Positions 11,301 through 23,299 of a DNA stretch of 64,000 nt are shown here, piece by piece. This DNA comes from Hemerocallis citrina (taxonomy: Eukaryota; Streptophyta; Magnoliopsida; Asparagales; Asphodelaceae), in NCBI GenBank assembly GCA_017893485.1, contig JACEHZ010000369.1:62001-126000 (forward strand), written 5' to 3'. The notes below the pieces were generated by a model, which was not told the origin of the DNA, ran no database searches, and was given only the letters and a program-made list of their open reading frames with translations. Numbering within the stretch: the stretch's first letter is position 1; every line of letters starts with the position of its first letter. The translations under genes and the position numbers were made by a program.

Positions 11301-11990
11301 ATGGGCTCTTTCAGTCCACTTATGGTGATTCTTAAAGAAAACAAACTTACTGGATTGTTGGTTATATTGACTGGAAACGTAACTTGGATATTGTCTTAAC
11401 TGCTAAAGAGTACAAATTTGTACTCAATGAGGAATGCCCACCTAAGCCTGATGCTAACTCTGATGAAGAGGTCAAAGAGGCTTATAAGAAGTGGAAAAAG
11501 GCAGATGAGATGGCGCGTGTTACATTTTGGCATCTATGTCAAATGTACTACAACATCAGCATCAGGCCATGCCCACAGCTTATGATATGATGTACAACCT
11601 TAAGGAACTCTTCGGACATCAGAGTAGAGCAGCTAGGCAATTTGCTATGAAGAGTTTGATGAGAGCATCTATGGCTGAGGGGACACCAGTAAGGGATCAT
11701 GTTCTCAAGATGATGGGTCATCTAAATGAGATGGAGATCCTTGGTGCTGAAATCGATGGGGAAACCCAGGTCAATATCATTCTCGGGACTCTGCCTAAAA
11801 GTTTTGACTCGTTTTGCCTTAATTACAACATGAACAAAAGGTTGTATAGTTTGGCATAACTTGCAAAAGAACTACAGGATGCTGAAGTTCTCTTCAAGCA
11901 GAATGCCCATGTTTATGTGACTGAAAAGGACTCTACTTCTAAGCCGAAAGATGGTAAGAAGAAGAAAGTTCAGAAATAAGTACACTCAGC
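11301..11990 (+). pseudogene. copia gag, frameshifted
   Basis: It begins ATGGGCTCTTTCAG at 11301 and shifts frame near 11355 to read IDWKRNLDIVLTAKEYKFVL and KKWKKADEMAR. It shifts again near 11518 to read ASMSNVLQHQHQAMPTAYDM, LFGHQSRAARQFAMKSLM, VRDHVLKMMGHLNEMEILGA and LNYNMNKRLYSLA. A TAA at 11857-11859 interrupts it before AKELQDAEVLFKQNAHV. These are the hallmarks of the copia UBN2/retrotransposon gag domain that forms the particle shell. At least two indels and two stops break it. Confidence 0.87.
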
Positions 11991-12000
11991 AAAGAAGGGC

Positions 12001-12720
12001 ATGGGACCTCAAGGCGCTGTGAAAAAGCCGAAAGGCAAGTGTTTCAAGTGCAAAGGGTCAGGACATTGGAAGACTGACTGTCCACTTCTCAAACAAGAGA
12101 ACAAAGAAGGTATATCTCATTTACTAGTTGTTGAAATATGTTTAGCGGTGTTATCAACCGGCACCTGGTGTGTAGATACAGGAGCCGCTAATCATGTCTG
12201 CAATACATTGCAGGGGTTCCAGGAAACCAGACGGCTCAGTGATGGAGAGATATGCTTGTTTATGGGTGACGCTATAAGAGTAGCGGCCGTTGCAATAGGA
12301 GATGTATTTTATCTTTTGGTAGAAATAAGTCTTTGACATTGAGAGATTGTCTTTATGCACCTTCACTTAGAAGGAATTTAATTTCTGTTTCCATGCTAGT
12401 TAAGGATGGATATTCAGTTTATTTTAATGACAATATTGTTATTAGAAAAAATAAGCATTTTATCTGTTCTGGTGCATTGGTTGATAATCTATATGTCATT
12501 AATCCTATTTCGCCCACGATGCAACTTATGGAAATGAATAATATGTCTTCTAACATAAATAAGAGAAAAGAACCTTCTTGTATGAACCAAACATATCTTT
12601 GGCACTTGCGATTGAGGCATGTTAACCTAAGAAGGATTCAAAGACTGGTTAAAAATGGACCTTTGAGTTCATTGGAAGTGGAGGCACTACCAGTCTGTGA
12701 ATCCTACTTGGTAGGTAAAA
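12001..12720 (+). pseudogene. copia nucleocapsid zinc knuckle, protease and pre-integrase
   Basis: CFKCKGSGHWKTDC (about 12040-12080) is the CCHC knuckle that binds genomic RNA. WCVDTGAANHVC (about 12160-12200) is the aspartic protease active site (D-T-G). After a frame change near 12333, LRDCLYAPSLRRNLISVSML completes the protease region. YLWHLRLRHVNLRRIQRLV is the GAG-pre-integrase (HHCC) start. The expected CES/LVGKM end runs into the solo LTR at 12721 and resumes at 15701. Confidence 0.87.
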
Positions 12721-13240
12721 TGTATTGCCCTGATTTTTCAATTAATGAAATATTATTTATTTTGCACGTAGTGTGCACGTGTAATATTTTTGGCTCATAT
12801 TTTCATCAAGAAGAGTAAAGATATTTCAATTTGTGTTTTTAATCGTTTTGTACCAAAGCCTTATTTTAATAAAAAGCCCTTTTTCTTAAAGCCCAAAATA
12901 TAATGCATTCTTTTATTTTTAAATAACTATTGTTTTGGGCCATTTATTAAAGCCCATGGTTTAAATTTTATCTTTTTCTACAACTTGTAATGTGGAACAC
13001 TTTTTTTAAAAGTTTTTCATTTTGTATTTTGTACAAGTTTTATGGTGACTTGTGCTTGCACGTGCATTTCGCATACACGTGCATGAGCACCCTTTTCTTG
13101 GCCGGATTGGGAGAGAAGTGGATCAAGTCATGGGTAGTTATCTAGAGTGTGGGTAGTTATTACAACTCCCTAGTTCATCCTAGCCCTTGACCCTATAACT
13201 ATCTACTAAATCCTAGCCTTCCATCTCACCCAAACTGGTG

Positions 13241-13248
13241 TATAAATA
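13241..13248 (+). promoter_or_regulatory. TATA box in the solo LTR
   Basis: TATAAATA is followed by a C/T-rich stretch (CCCCCTCTCC) and TTCTACACTAA about 25-30 bp later, the usual layout for an LTR transcription start. Confidence 0.65.
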
Positions 13249-13625
13249 TCCCCCTCTCCTAAACATTTTCTACACTAAAATCCTTTGAAAGAAGATATAT
13301 ATATATATTATATTGTAGAGTTTGTGAGTGAGAGTCCCTTTGGAGGCCGATCATCTCTGCAGAAGAGCTTCGGTGAGGAGCAAGGAGCAAGGAGCAAGGA
13401 GTCGTGCAGTGCATTAGGAAGCTTTTCTGGATTCGGTTATTTTTCGTCAATAAGGTGGGTGTTTCTCAGAACTTCTAATGTAGAAAATATGTTATGGCTA
13501 TGATGATTGCTACCATGCTTGTGAAAAGTAAGTTTAAACATATTAGATTGCTCTGTGTATGTTTATGATGAAGGTCGTGAGGGACTAATAATGTAGTAAT
13601 GACACTGAAAATAAGACTGAAATGG

Positions 13626-14406
13626 GCCGGTACAGTCGACTGTCAGGTGGACAAGTCGACTGGTACGAGGCGAATATTCTCTCATGATTTATTAGAAAAT
13701 TTAATGGTGTACATGTGTACAAATTGAAGTGATATAAGGTTTGCTAAATTCATATCCCCCATGTTATATATGATGGAGGAGACATGAACAGATGAAAAAG
13801 AATTAGTGATAATTAGTAAAACTGGGAATAACCCGTACAGTCGACTGCTGATGTAAACAGCCAACTAGTGTATTGGAAATAGTCCAGAATTCCATGAAAT
13901 GAGGTATTTTTATTGTGAGGTTCTAGTGTGCTAAATTCAGATTTAGTATTCATCTCTGCAAGTAAATGATGAGCAAGTGAAAGTGCATGCTTAACATTTC
14001 CCTTGAGGAAAGAAAACATTGGTTAGGTGAAAGTGTATGTTATGATGTTAGTGAACAGCTAAGAAATTACATGTTTATGTAGTATGAATATATTGTAATG
14101 TGACACAATGATGCATGTGAACGGAAGAACAGATGGAATGATGATTCCTTAAATTTGAAATGTTAACCTGTTCAGTCGACTTAATGCAAGTAGCAAGTCG
14201 ACTGGGCTGAGTATTAAAATGTACTGTTGAAACCCCAGGACAGACGACTGATGGAATGACAGTCGACTGTCACGTGAATGATATTTTGAACATGGAAAAT
14301 TGCGGAGTAGCCGACTGGCCATGTGCAGCAGTCGACTCTCCTGAGCAGTTATGAAGAACTTGATTTGACTGAACAAGTCGACTGGGCTTTCTCCAAGTCG
14401 ACTGAC
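13626..14406. repeat. cluster of AGTCGACT/AAGTCGACTG palindromic motifs
   Basis: Within about 780 bp there are roughly ten copies of (C/A)AGTCGACTG or one-mismatch variants, often in pairs about 20-25 bp apart (for example near 13634, 13655, 13839, 14176, 14200, 14264, 14330, 14375 and 14396). The core GTCGAC is a 6-bp palindrome. Chance would give about one GTCGAC per 4 kb. Confidence 0.85.
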
Positions 14407-14897
14407 CAGAATATTCTGATATGTCAGAGATTTCATGTGGTTTCTGTTAAAAGTTGCGAATCTTATGGTTGATGTTGGTGAACTCTATTTGTTATTGCAT
14501 GAATTTACATGAAATGAATCATAGATTTGAATTGAGAATTAAATGAATATGAAAGCTAAGATCATGATAAAGAAAGTCTGTGAGACTATTAAATGAATTA
14601 TGAGTTGAAAATGCTCAAATTGAAAGTTGTGAATTGGAAATTGAAACAAAAGAGTAGCTAAGTCTTCCCCGGCATTGGAAATGGAATGAAATGAAATTTG
14701 AAAAGAAAGACCAAGGTTGGTCGTGTTGAAATGAATGAATAAGTCCGGCTTAGTGGAGAGGCTAACTCTAGAGCTTTGATTTTTGTTCATGATTCTAATA
14801 AAAACTAAGGATTAGTGCATAGTGAAGATGTGATGAAAGTGAGAGAAAAATACGAGTGTGAGAACTAGGGTTTACGGTGCGGGTGTGTGAGCCACAG

Positions 14898-15060
14898 AAT
14901 GCATGCTTGATGAGTCAAGACATGGCATGGGCACAACTCAGAATGATCGGACTCTAGTCACGCTTGTGGGATGTTTGGTGACTGCAAGAGGATCGTGTGC
15001 CATGAAGGAGGCTGAATTGCCACAGAATGCATGCTTGATGAGTCAAGACATGGTGTGGGG
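14898..15060 (+). repeat. direct duplication in the solo LTR
   Basis: CACAGAATGCATGCTTGATG followed by AGTCAAGACATGG(C/T) occurs at 14894-14932 and again at 15020-15058, about 126 bp apart. It shows local duplication inside the LTR. Confidence 0.8.
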
Positions 15061-15700
15061 TTCCCCTCCAGGTTTTCTGTACACGAGCTTGTACTCATAG
15101 ATCATCTAGGATACTCACCATAGTTACAGTAGTAGATTAAGTCATGGCGAGGGATTGAACCCTACAAAGATGAAGAACGATTAAGAGGCTTGCCCTCGGA
15201 CCTATGTAGTATGGGATGCATAGAATCCGAACAAGTGCGCATTAGTATCATCTAATATAAATAATTGCATTAAGGATTAAGTGCACGATCACGACACGAC
15301 ATCATTAAGATTTTCCCTTTTACTTTATTTTGATATGTGAACAAGTTTGTGATCTGTTAAGAAATGAGAATCGTTATACTGTTTCTGGCATAGAGAGGAT
15401 GGCCATGTATAATTATCGTCGGTTGAATAAACTGACGTACCCACAGTCTTGTATGCAGGATGAATGGCATGAAAAAGATTAAAGAGGAACAAATGCTTAA
15501 AGATTTCTCAATGTTGTTGTACATTTGTTTCATTGTTGTAAATTTTACTTCCGCTGTGCAATGTAAATGTAATATTGATGTAAACTCTGATGTAAAGTGA
15601 AAAGTTTGAATTTCCTTGTAAAATTGTACTAAAAGAAGCGAAAAGATCCTGTAGAACATCTCGAATTCAGTGTATTTGGGATTCGGGGCGTTATATAAAA

Positions 15701-16653
15701 TGACCAAAAGGCCTTTCAAGGCAAAGGGGTATAGGGCCAAAGATGTGTTGGAATTGGTTCATTCTGATTTGTGTGGGCCCATGACTGTCCAGGCTAGAGG
15801 TGGCTTTAAATATTTGGTCACATTTACTGAAGATTATTCAAGGTATGGATATATTTATTTGATGCGCCGTAAGTCTGAGTGCTTTGAGAAATTCAAAGAG
15901 TACAAGGCAGAAACGGAGAAACGTCATGGAAAATGTATCAAGTCATTACGTTCAGATCGTGGTGGCGAGTATCTCTTTGGGGAGTTTAGGGACTATTTGT
16001 CAGAGGCTGGAATTACATCCCAATTATCAGCACCTGGAACACCCCAACAGAATGGTGTAGCAGAAAGAAGGAATAGGACTCTTATGGAGATGGTTAGATC
16101 AATGATGAGTTATTCAGATTTACTAGATTCGTTTTGGGGATATGCCTTAGAAATTGCAGCTTATATTTTGAACTTGGTTCCTTCTAAGTCAGTACCAATT
16201 ACTCCCACAGAACTGTGGACTGGGCGTAAGCCTAGTCTGAAACATGTTCGGATTTGGGGTAGTCCAGCACACGTGCTGAATGGGAAAGCCGATAAGTTGG
16301 AATCTCGTACAGAAGTACGCTTGTTTGTAGGCTATCCAAGAGGAATGAAAGGAGGTTTATTTTATAGTCCTAAGGATCAGAAGGTCATTGTTAGCACCAA
16401 TGCTCGATTCTTAGAGGAAGATTATGTGATGAACCATAAATCCATAAGTAGAGCTGTTCTAGAAGAACTGAGAGGTGAGACGCCAAATACTTCAGTACCA
16501 ACAGTACAACAGGAAGTACCACCAGTAACTGCACAACGTGTCACAAATGTTACACCACAACCGATAGTGCCTCGTCGTAGTGGGAGGATTGTGATACAAC
16601 CTGATAGATATATGTTCTTGGGAGAGTCATCAGACTTTGTCCCTGAGGAATAA
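15701..16653 (+). pseudogene. copia integrase
   Basis: The frame resumes at TKRPFKAKGYRAKDVLELVH. Catalytic D (VHSDLCGPM), D (SLRSDRGGEYL) and E (PQQNGVAERRNR) are all present, followed by VRIWGSPAHV and the RLFVGYPRGMKGG C-terminal motif. A TAA at 16651-16653 ends it at FVPEE, just before the RT N-terminus. Integrase inserts the cDNA into host DNA. The domain itself is intact, but the polyprotein is interrupted on both sides. Confidence 0.93.
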
Positions 16654-17649
16654 GATTATGATCCCTGTACCTACAATGAAGCACTCCAAGATAAAGATGC
16701 AGAGTCTTGGCAAAAAGCAATGATATCTGAAATAGAATCTATGGATTCTAATCAAGTCTGGGAGCTTGTAGAACCACCTATTGGTGTAAAAGCCATTGGA
16801 TGCAAGTGGGTCTATAAGAGAAAAAGAGGATCAGACGGTAAGGTTGAAACCTTTAAAGCTCGGCTTGTTGCAAAAGGTTTTACTCAAAGAGAGGGTATTG
16901 ATTATGAGGAAACCTTTTCGCCAGTAGCCATGCTTAAGTCTATCCGGATTCTTTTATCTATTGCAGCTCATCTTGATTATGAGATTTGGCAAATGAATGT
17001 CAAGACAACTTTCTTTAATGGAAGTCTTGAGGAAGACATCTATATGAAGCAACCAGACGGGTTCATTGAAAAGGGCCAAGAGCATTTTATTTGTAAGCTC
17101 AAGAAGTCCATTTATGGACTTAAGCAAGCTTCCAGATCTTGGAACATATGTTTTGATCAGGTGATAAAATCCTATGGATTTGATCAATGTCAAGATGAAT
17201 CGTGTGTATACAAAAAGTGTGACGGAAACGTAGTGGTATTCCTAGTACTTTACGTGGATGACATCTTGCTCATTGGAAACAATGTGAAGGTATTATCTAA
17301 CGTAAGGGTATGGTTATCCAAACAGTTTGATATGAAGGACTTGGGAGAAGTAGGTCACATCATTGGGATCAAAGTTCTACGAGATCGCAAGAAAAGGATG
17401 TTGGGCTTGTCCCAAGCTTCCTATATCGATACTATACTAACTCGTTTTAGCATGCAAAATTCTAAGAAAGGTTTCTTACCTTTTAGGCATGGAATTGCCC
17501 TATCAAAGGAGCAGTGTCCAAGGACACCTAAAGAGATAGAGAACATGAAAGCAGTTCCTTATGCTTCAGCAGTAGGAAGCTTAATGTATGCAATGCTATG
17601 TACGAGACCAGATATCTGCTTTGCCGTTGGCATGGTTAGCAGATATTAG
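16654..17649 (+). pseudogene. copia reverse transcriptase
   Basis: It reads DYDPCTYNEALQDKDAESW, WELVEPPIGVKAIGCKWVYK, FKARLVAKGFTQREGIDYEE, SIYGLKQASRSWN and the intact catalytic FLVLYVDDILLIG (YVDD). It ends VPYASAVGSLMYAMLCTRPD followed by MVSRY and a TAG where copia elements normally have a Gln codon, consistent with one C to T change. Confidence 0.93.
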
Positions 17650-18236
17650 TCTAACCCGGGAAAGAGCACTGGACTGCCGTAAAGCATATTTTGAAGTACC
17701 TGAAAAGGACTAAAGATTACATGCTAGTTTACCAGGCAGATAGTTTAGTTGCCTTGGGGTATACAGACTCAGATTTTCAGTTGGATAGGGATTTCAGGAA
17801 ATCAACCTCAGGTTATGTATTTACTTTGGGAGGTGGAGCCACTATATGGAGAAGTATCAAGCAAAAATGTATTGCTGATTCTACCATGGAAGCCGAGTAT
17901 GTGGCAACCTCTGAGGCAGCCAAAGAAGCGGTTTGGCTCAGAAACTTCCTATTGGACTTGGATGTGGTACCTAATTTGCCTAAGGCTATTACACTTTATT
18001 GTGATAATAGTGGTGCAGTTGCAAATTCGAAGGAATCACGAGCCCATAAGACATGTAAACACATTGAGCGTAAGTACCACCTGATACGAGATTTCGTAAA
18101 GAAAGGAAAAGTTGCTGTGATCAAGATAGCATCAGCAGACAACCTAGCTGATCCCGTCACTAAGAGCTTACCAGCTAAGGCTTTTGATAGTCATGTTGAG
18201 GGAATGGGAGTCAGATGCGTAGCAGCATGGCTTTAA
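17650..18236 (+). pseudogene. copia RNase H
   Basis: A one-base loss near 17661 shifts the frame. The downstream frame reads HWTAVKHILKYLKRTKDYML, LGYTDSDFQ, CIADSTMEAEYVATSEAAKE, YCDNSGAVA and HKTCKHIERKYHLIRDFV, the acidic catalytic positions and conserved His-rich end of copia RNase H. It ends at TAA 18234-18236, about 50 bp before the polypurine tract. Confidence 0.92.
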
Positions 18237-18287
18237 GTATAAATGGGAGATTTGTAACAGTATACTGAAAAGCAATACTTTGAGTAT

Positions 18288-18298
18288 AAGTGGGAGAT
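18288..18298 (+). promoter_or_regulatory. polypurine tract of copia element
   Basis: AAGTGGGAGAT directly precedes the TGTTAGGG start of the 3' LTR and is the normal plus-strand primer site. A similar AAATGGGAGAT occurs about 50 bp upstream. Confidence 0.9.
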
Positions 18299-19570
18299 TG
18301 TTAGGGTTATATACTGAAAGCATCACTTTTGTATTAACTTTATTTCTTTTCTTTTTTTTTGAATGATAATCATATGGGCATATGTTTGCATATTGTGTTT
18401 ATTATAATATTAATGCAAGTATCTGATATTCTATAAGGTTGATAATATGGTGTGAGGAGACACACAGAAGATCATATTATCAGTTCCCTATGGAATATAT
18501 AAATAGTTCACAACCTAGACGGACTTGGACAATCCATTGGAAAGGTTGTAGTGTAATCTGGTATTAGTCTATCTTGACTATAGGTTTACACTAGTACACT
18601 TTGTGTGTATTGAACAGGACCACTTGAGGTTGTTCTCTTTGTACTGACTACAAAAGAGAACAAACACCTCTGTTATTATGGATGCTTATGCTCTTAATCC
18701 AGATATAATAACAGACATGTATATGCAGTGTGCATTACTTTGACTCATAAAAGAGTGATATTCATTATGGATCAACAACCTCTATGAATTGGGTAATAAC
18801 ATTGTATGTATGATGGGCTGTTGATTGTAAAAGGAATCCATGTCCCGATACGTCGGGTTGATGATGTTCCCTTAAGGAGCCCATAAGGATTGTCATGTAA
18901 ACCCTGCAGGTGGATTACATCCGACATGACAAATAAAGTTGAGTGGTACTACTTAAGGAGAAAAGATGTTGATCAATATAGTTGTCAGTAACTTAATTTG
19001 ATCGACGGACATTCGATATCTTAACATGGGGAGCTGAACGAGCATATAATAAAAGGAGCCCATAAATATAATTTGGGATTAGGAAGGTAGTGCAACAATA
19101 GCTCTTTAGTGGACCGAGCTTTGTTAATGGGCCTGGGTTGTGTGTTCAGGCTGAACACGGGATACCCAGATTCGTTAGGAGACCTAACCCTAATTTCTCC
19201 TTATGGTCCCTGCCGTAGCCTTATATATATATCCTCTATTCTCTGGCCGTCATATCTTTATCAGAGATAAGAAGTTTTCTCTAAATTCGTGATTCACGTA
19301 AGGAGAGAAAGAGAGGTCAGCCAAGGAGAAGAAAGGTTGGTAGACCGTCGCCCACACGACGTCCAACCCGAGGAAGGAATACGTGCAGAAGATCTTGGGC
19401 TCGCTGACTGCTCGAGGTTGCTAGAAACTATCGTCTTCTTCTCATCGCAGGTATAATTCGTGAACCCTAGATTCCGCTATAAAGGGTTAGATCACGTATT
19501 AAATCTGTTAAGCTTTTATGATCGATACGCACACCAATCCGTGGTCTTGGGAATCATCGCAGTTCCATCA
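18299..19570 (+). repeat. 3' LTR of copia element
   Basis: This 1,272-bp copy of 8799-10068 has a TATATATATA box at about 19221-19232. It is followed by the right CCACT target duplication (19571-19575). Confidence 0.94.
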
Positions 19571-19575
19571 CCACT

Positions 19576-21050
19576 GCCTCGCTGCGGCTATTGTTGTCGA
19601 TGCTCCACTTTCTTCTTCTCAGGTGTTAGAGAACCGGGCCTAGATCCATATAATAAGTTCCAACCCGATCCTGCTTCCAACCCGATCTGACCTGGTACTA
19701 CCAACCGAAACCGGTTAAATTCGACCTGGGTCCGATCCTGCCCATGACCAAGCCAAACCGAGCCAGATCCTGCCTTCGGATCCCAAACCAGCAAACCCGT
19801 TCTGACCCATTTGTAGAGCAAACCCACCCAGTCTCAACTTTGGATCCAAACCGAAACATACCCAATTCACTTGGAGTTCAAACCCGTAACGAATCCTAAT
19901 ATTTTCTGACCTCACCCGGCCAGCTGTTGTAGAAAACCAGAACCGTTAAGTTCTGATCTGAACCAACTCAAATCCTTACCTGTTAAAACATGGTTGAATT
20001 TGAATTGCACAGACAAAGACATTGTTGGCAAGTTTTTACCCTTAAGATGGATGAGTCATTAACTGACTTCTAAACAGAACTTGTAGATCTTCGTGTCACC
20101 TTCTAAACTATAGGTCATATGCCCCAATCGGACATCTGGAGCACCCAAAAAATTCATTATACTGCAACTGCGTGCAGAAATTTGAGAACGGGAAACTTCA
20201 TCAATGTTGGGGAATTCATCAAAATCTAGGATAAGTCTATCGGATATATAGTTTGATTTTATACCATGTTTAACTTCCTACTATGTACTGTAACTCAAAA
20301 TATAAATTAATTTCGATAAAACAAAGTAATGGCTTTAGTTGTAACGTATAAAATTCAACTTTTGAATTGACTATTTTTGATGATTGTAGGGAGCTTGAAC
20401 AGTTGCTTACAACAAATATTTGTTGGAGACTTTTGAATCCTCTCAACTTTGAAAGGTTAAACAATCTTGAAGGATAAATAAATATGGCAGGCTTCTTCAT
20501 CGAATCTGGATGATGATGAACAATGTTTCCAGCTTTATCAGGAGCTTCTTCCGCTACACGGGGTGACAGATCTTGTTCTTCCTCACCCTGCCTCTCTAAA
20601 TTTATCTTGTGCCGCTCAAAATTATCAATGTTTATATCAATTTTTATGATGCTTTAGCCATAATTCGAGTTTGTTCGAGGATAACTTGTACATCGACTAC
20701 CACGACCTACTGTTAAATACTGTAACAGAACTTCAAAGTGAGGAAACTCACTTACAATCTCTATTCACCATCAACATACATCCAATCAGAGTTCAGTCTG
20801 TGCCTCAACACGCCCCTTACATCAACAACTCTCCCCTACCGAGCACCATCAGCCTTCTGGTCTTGACTCTAGTAAGTATGGCCCTAATCAGAATTAGAGC
20901 CATAAAATTTATGGCAATACAAGTTTTTGGTGTGACTTCCATAAGAGTTATGGAAACCCAACTTCGAAGTGTTGTGGTCGACAACAAAACCATTATTCAA
21001 GCCTCAGTAGTTGAAGCTGATATCAAAGATCCTCCTATTGATCAATCTTA
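19576..21050 (+). other. internal region of the non-autonomous gypsy element, first part
   Basis: No gag or pol similarity was found. 19630-19900 is a degenerate run of AACCCGA/ACCCGATCC-like short repeats. An open stretch at 20671-21051 (starting MFEDNLYIDYHDLLLNTVTE) matches no family I know and may be chance. This block continues 8557-8798 across the copia insertion. Confidence 0.55.
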
Positions 21051-22640
21051 ATTGTTGGCACTCCTCCAACAACTCATTGGCTCCATACAATTAGTTCGGT
21101 GCTCCGCTCATTCGGGAGCTCCAACAACAACTCATTGACTCCATACAATGAGTTTGGTGCTCCGCTCGTCACTCGAGCTCCTCCAACAATGAGTTTAGTG
21201 CTCTGCTGGTCATATAGCTCCTCCAACAACTCATTGAATCCATACAATGATTTCGGTGCTCCGCTCGTCACTCGAGCTCCTCCGACAATAAGTACAATGC
21301 CTTGCTCGTCCCCAAGCTCCTCCAACAACTCATTAACTCCATATAATGAGTTCGATGCATCGCTCGTCTGTCGAGCTCCTCCAACAACTCATTGATTCTA
21401 GAACATGAGTTTGATGCTCCATTCGTCACTCTAGCTCCTCCAACAATGAGTTCGGTGCTCTACTGGTCATAAGCTCCTCCAACATCTTATTGACTCCATA
21501 CAATGAGTTCGGTGCTCCACTCGTCACTCGAGCACCTCTAACAACAAGTTCGGTGATCCACTGGTCCTAGAGCTCCTCCAACAACTCATTGATTCCATAC
21601 AGTAAGGTGCTCCTCTCATTGATTCAATGAGTATGGAACAACTCATTGATTCCATAAGTTTGGTGCTCCTCTCGTCACTCGAGATCCTCCAACAATAAGG
21701 TTGGTACTCTGCTCGTACTTAAGTCAACAACTCATTAACTCCACACAATCAGTTCGGTGCTCCGCTCATCGCTCGAGTTCCTCCAACAACGTATTAACTC
21801 CTTACAATGACTTTGGTGCTCATCTCCTCTTCCGAGCTACACCAACAATTCGTCAGCTCTTAAACAGCAAGTTCAGAGTCCACCTCTTCCCTAGAGCTGG
21901 TTCCACAACTCACTAACTCTTAAACAGTAAGTTCGGAGTCCAGCTCTTCAATAGAGCTACTCCTACAACTAGCTAACTTTGAAATAGGAAGTTCAAGTCC
22001 AGCTCTTCCATAGAACTGTTCCCACAACTCGCTAACTCAAACAAGAAGTTCAGAGTTCAGATCTTCCCTAAAGCTGCTCTAATAACTCGTCCAACAACTC
22101 GCTAACTCTCTAACAACAAGTCCGGAGTTCAGTTCTTCTCTAAAGTTGCTCCTCATAACTTGCTAACTCTCAAACAGCAAGTTCAGAGTATAGCTCAACT
22201 CGCTAACTCTCAAACAGCAATGTCGAAGTCCATCTCTTTTCTAGAGCTGCTCCCACAACTCGCTAACTATCAAATATCAAATTCGAAGTCCAATTATTCC
22301 CTAAAGCTGCTCCCGCAACTCGCTAGCTCAATTCAATCGATTAGGACACAAGAAAGCAAGAGTTAAGACAAAAACACAAGGGAAGATCTATATTTCACAT
22401 CAACACTCTTGTACAAAGTTTGAAAGCTAAGTGCATCAATGCTCCTTGACGCCACTAAGCTCTTCAATGCTACGATGCTCTGGACGCCACAAAGTTCCTC
22501 GGCGCTACTAAACTCCTCAGTGGCAAAGCTCATCCTCTTAGTTTCTCGGTTGCAAAGCTCATCTTCTTAGCTCATCGGTAGCAAAGCTCCTCGATGGCAA
22601 ATCTCCTCAGTGGCAAAGCTCATTTTCTTAGCTCCTCGGC
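21050..22640 (+). repeat. degenerate minisatellite array inside the non-autonomous gypsy element
   Basis: Three unit types follow one another. 21060-21830: about a dozen copies of GCTCCTCCAACAACTCATTG...CAATGAGTTCGGTGCTCC with variable spacing. 21830-22330: about eight copies of AACTCGCTAACTCTCAAACA followed by GCAAGTTCAGAGTCCAGCTC. 22480-22640: short GGCAAAGCTCCTCGGTG-like units. Reading frames do not persist between units, so this is probably not a protein repeat. Confidence 0.85.
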
Positions 22641-23299
22641 AGAAAACGACAAAAGACTTACCATCCGAGGAGCTCACCGCTTTTGCGAAATCTCCATCGT
22701 CTGACCGCCTCATGATTCGTTCCCATCGATCAAGACCATTCGTACTGATCCAAAATTTGTGTTATCTTCTTCAGCAGAAAAGTGTAAATGATGACATCAT
22801 CAAGCTCCTCGGTGCCAAAAAAGTTGGCTGACCTCCTCGATTTTTGCGCCCGTCTAATCCAGCCATCAAATCACCTCAGGTTTCACTCCCTCTTTTGATT
22901 TTTTAATTAGAAGTCCAATAAATAGTTATAAATTCAGAAATTTTAATTAGAAATTTTGAAAGAAAAAAAATTGAAAAATAATAAAAAATAATTATAATTT
23001 CAGAAAATTAGTTTAAAATTTCTGAAAAATAATTTTGTATTTAGAAAATTTAATTAAAAATCTAAAATGTAATTATAAATTCTGGAAAAATAATTAATAA
23101 TTGGGAAATGTTAATTAAAATTTTCTAAAAGTCCGAGAAAAAATCGTTGAAAGGCCCACAAAATTACTACTACCTAGAGGCAGCTCTGAAAAAGACTCTA
23201 GGCATCCCTGAAGATCCTATATACTCTCTTGTTTGTCCAAAATAGAGCAGACTACTCATCGAAGGCTGTGACTCTCAAACTTCAGGAGTGGGGGGCTTA
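22641..23299 (+). other. AT-rich 3' internal region and polypurine tract of the non-autonomous gypsy element
   Basis: 22900-23130 is AT-rich with repeated AATTTCTGAAA/AAAATTT motifs. A purine-rich AGGAGTGGGGGGCTTA at about 23284-23299 precedes the 3' LTR and is its polypurine tract. No gene was seen. Confidence 0.65.

Larger units (their letters stand above)
12721..15695. mobile_element. solo LTR of a chromovirus-type gypsy element
   Basis: It is 2,975 bp and starts TGTATTGCCCTGATT and ends ATTCGGGGCGTTATA. The ends form an imperfect inverted repeat of the TGTAACGCCCCGA type seen in some plant chromoviruses. It is flanked by TAAAA on both sides (12716-12720 and 15696-15700). Removing it rejoins the copia reading frame. 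No internal gene, primer binding site or second LTR is present, so it is the product of LTR-LTR recombination. A TATAAATA box lies at 13241-13248. Orientation is inferred as plus from that box. Confidence 0.9.
8799..19570 (+). mobile_element. Ty1-copia LTR retrotransposon, split by a solo LTR
   Basis: The LTRs are 8799-10068 and 18299-19570, both starting TGTTAGGG and ending TTCCATCA. The 5-bp duplication CCACT (8794-8798 and 19571-19575) proves a single insertion into the older gypsy-type element. It has an initiator-Met primer binding site, a polypurine tract, and gag-protease-integrase-RT-RNase H in the copia order. About two dozen differences between the LTRs (roughly 2% by eye) indicate moderate age. 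Several stops and frameshifts, plus the solo LTR at 12721-15695, make it non-functional. Without that insertion it would be about 7.8 kb. Confidence 0.95.

Noticed and set aside
12721..15695. A complete internal gypsy element
   Set aside because: There is no second LTR, primer site or coding region. Size, ends and duplication fit a solo LTR.
21050..22640. CRISPR-like array
   Set aside because: The repeats are degenerate, spacers are not constant in size, and the array lies inside an LTR element in a plant nuclear genome.
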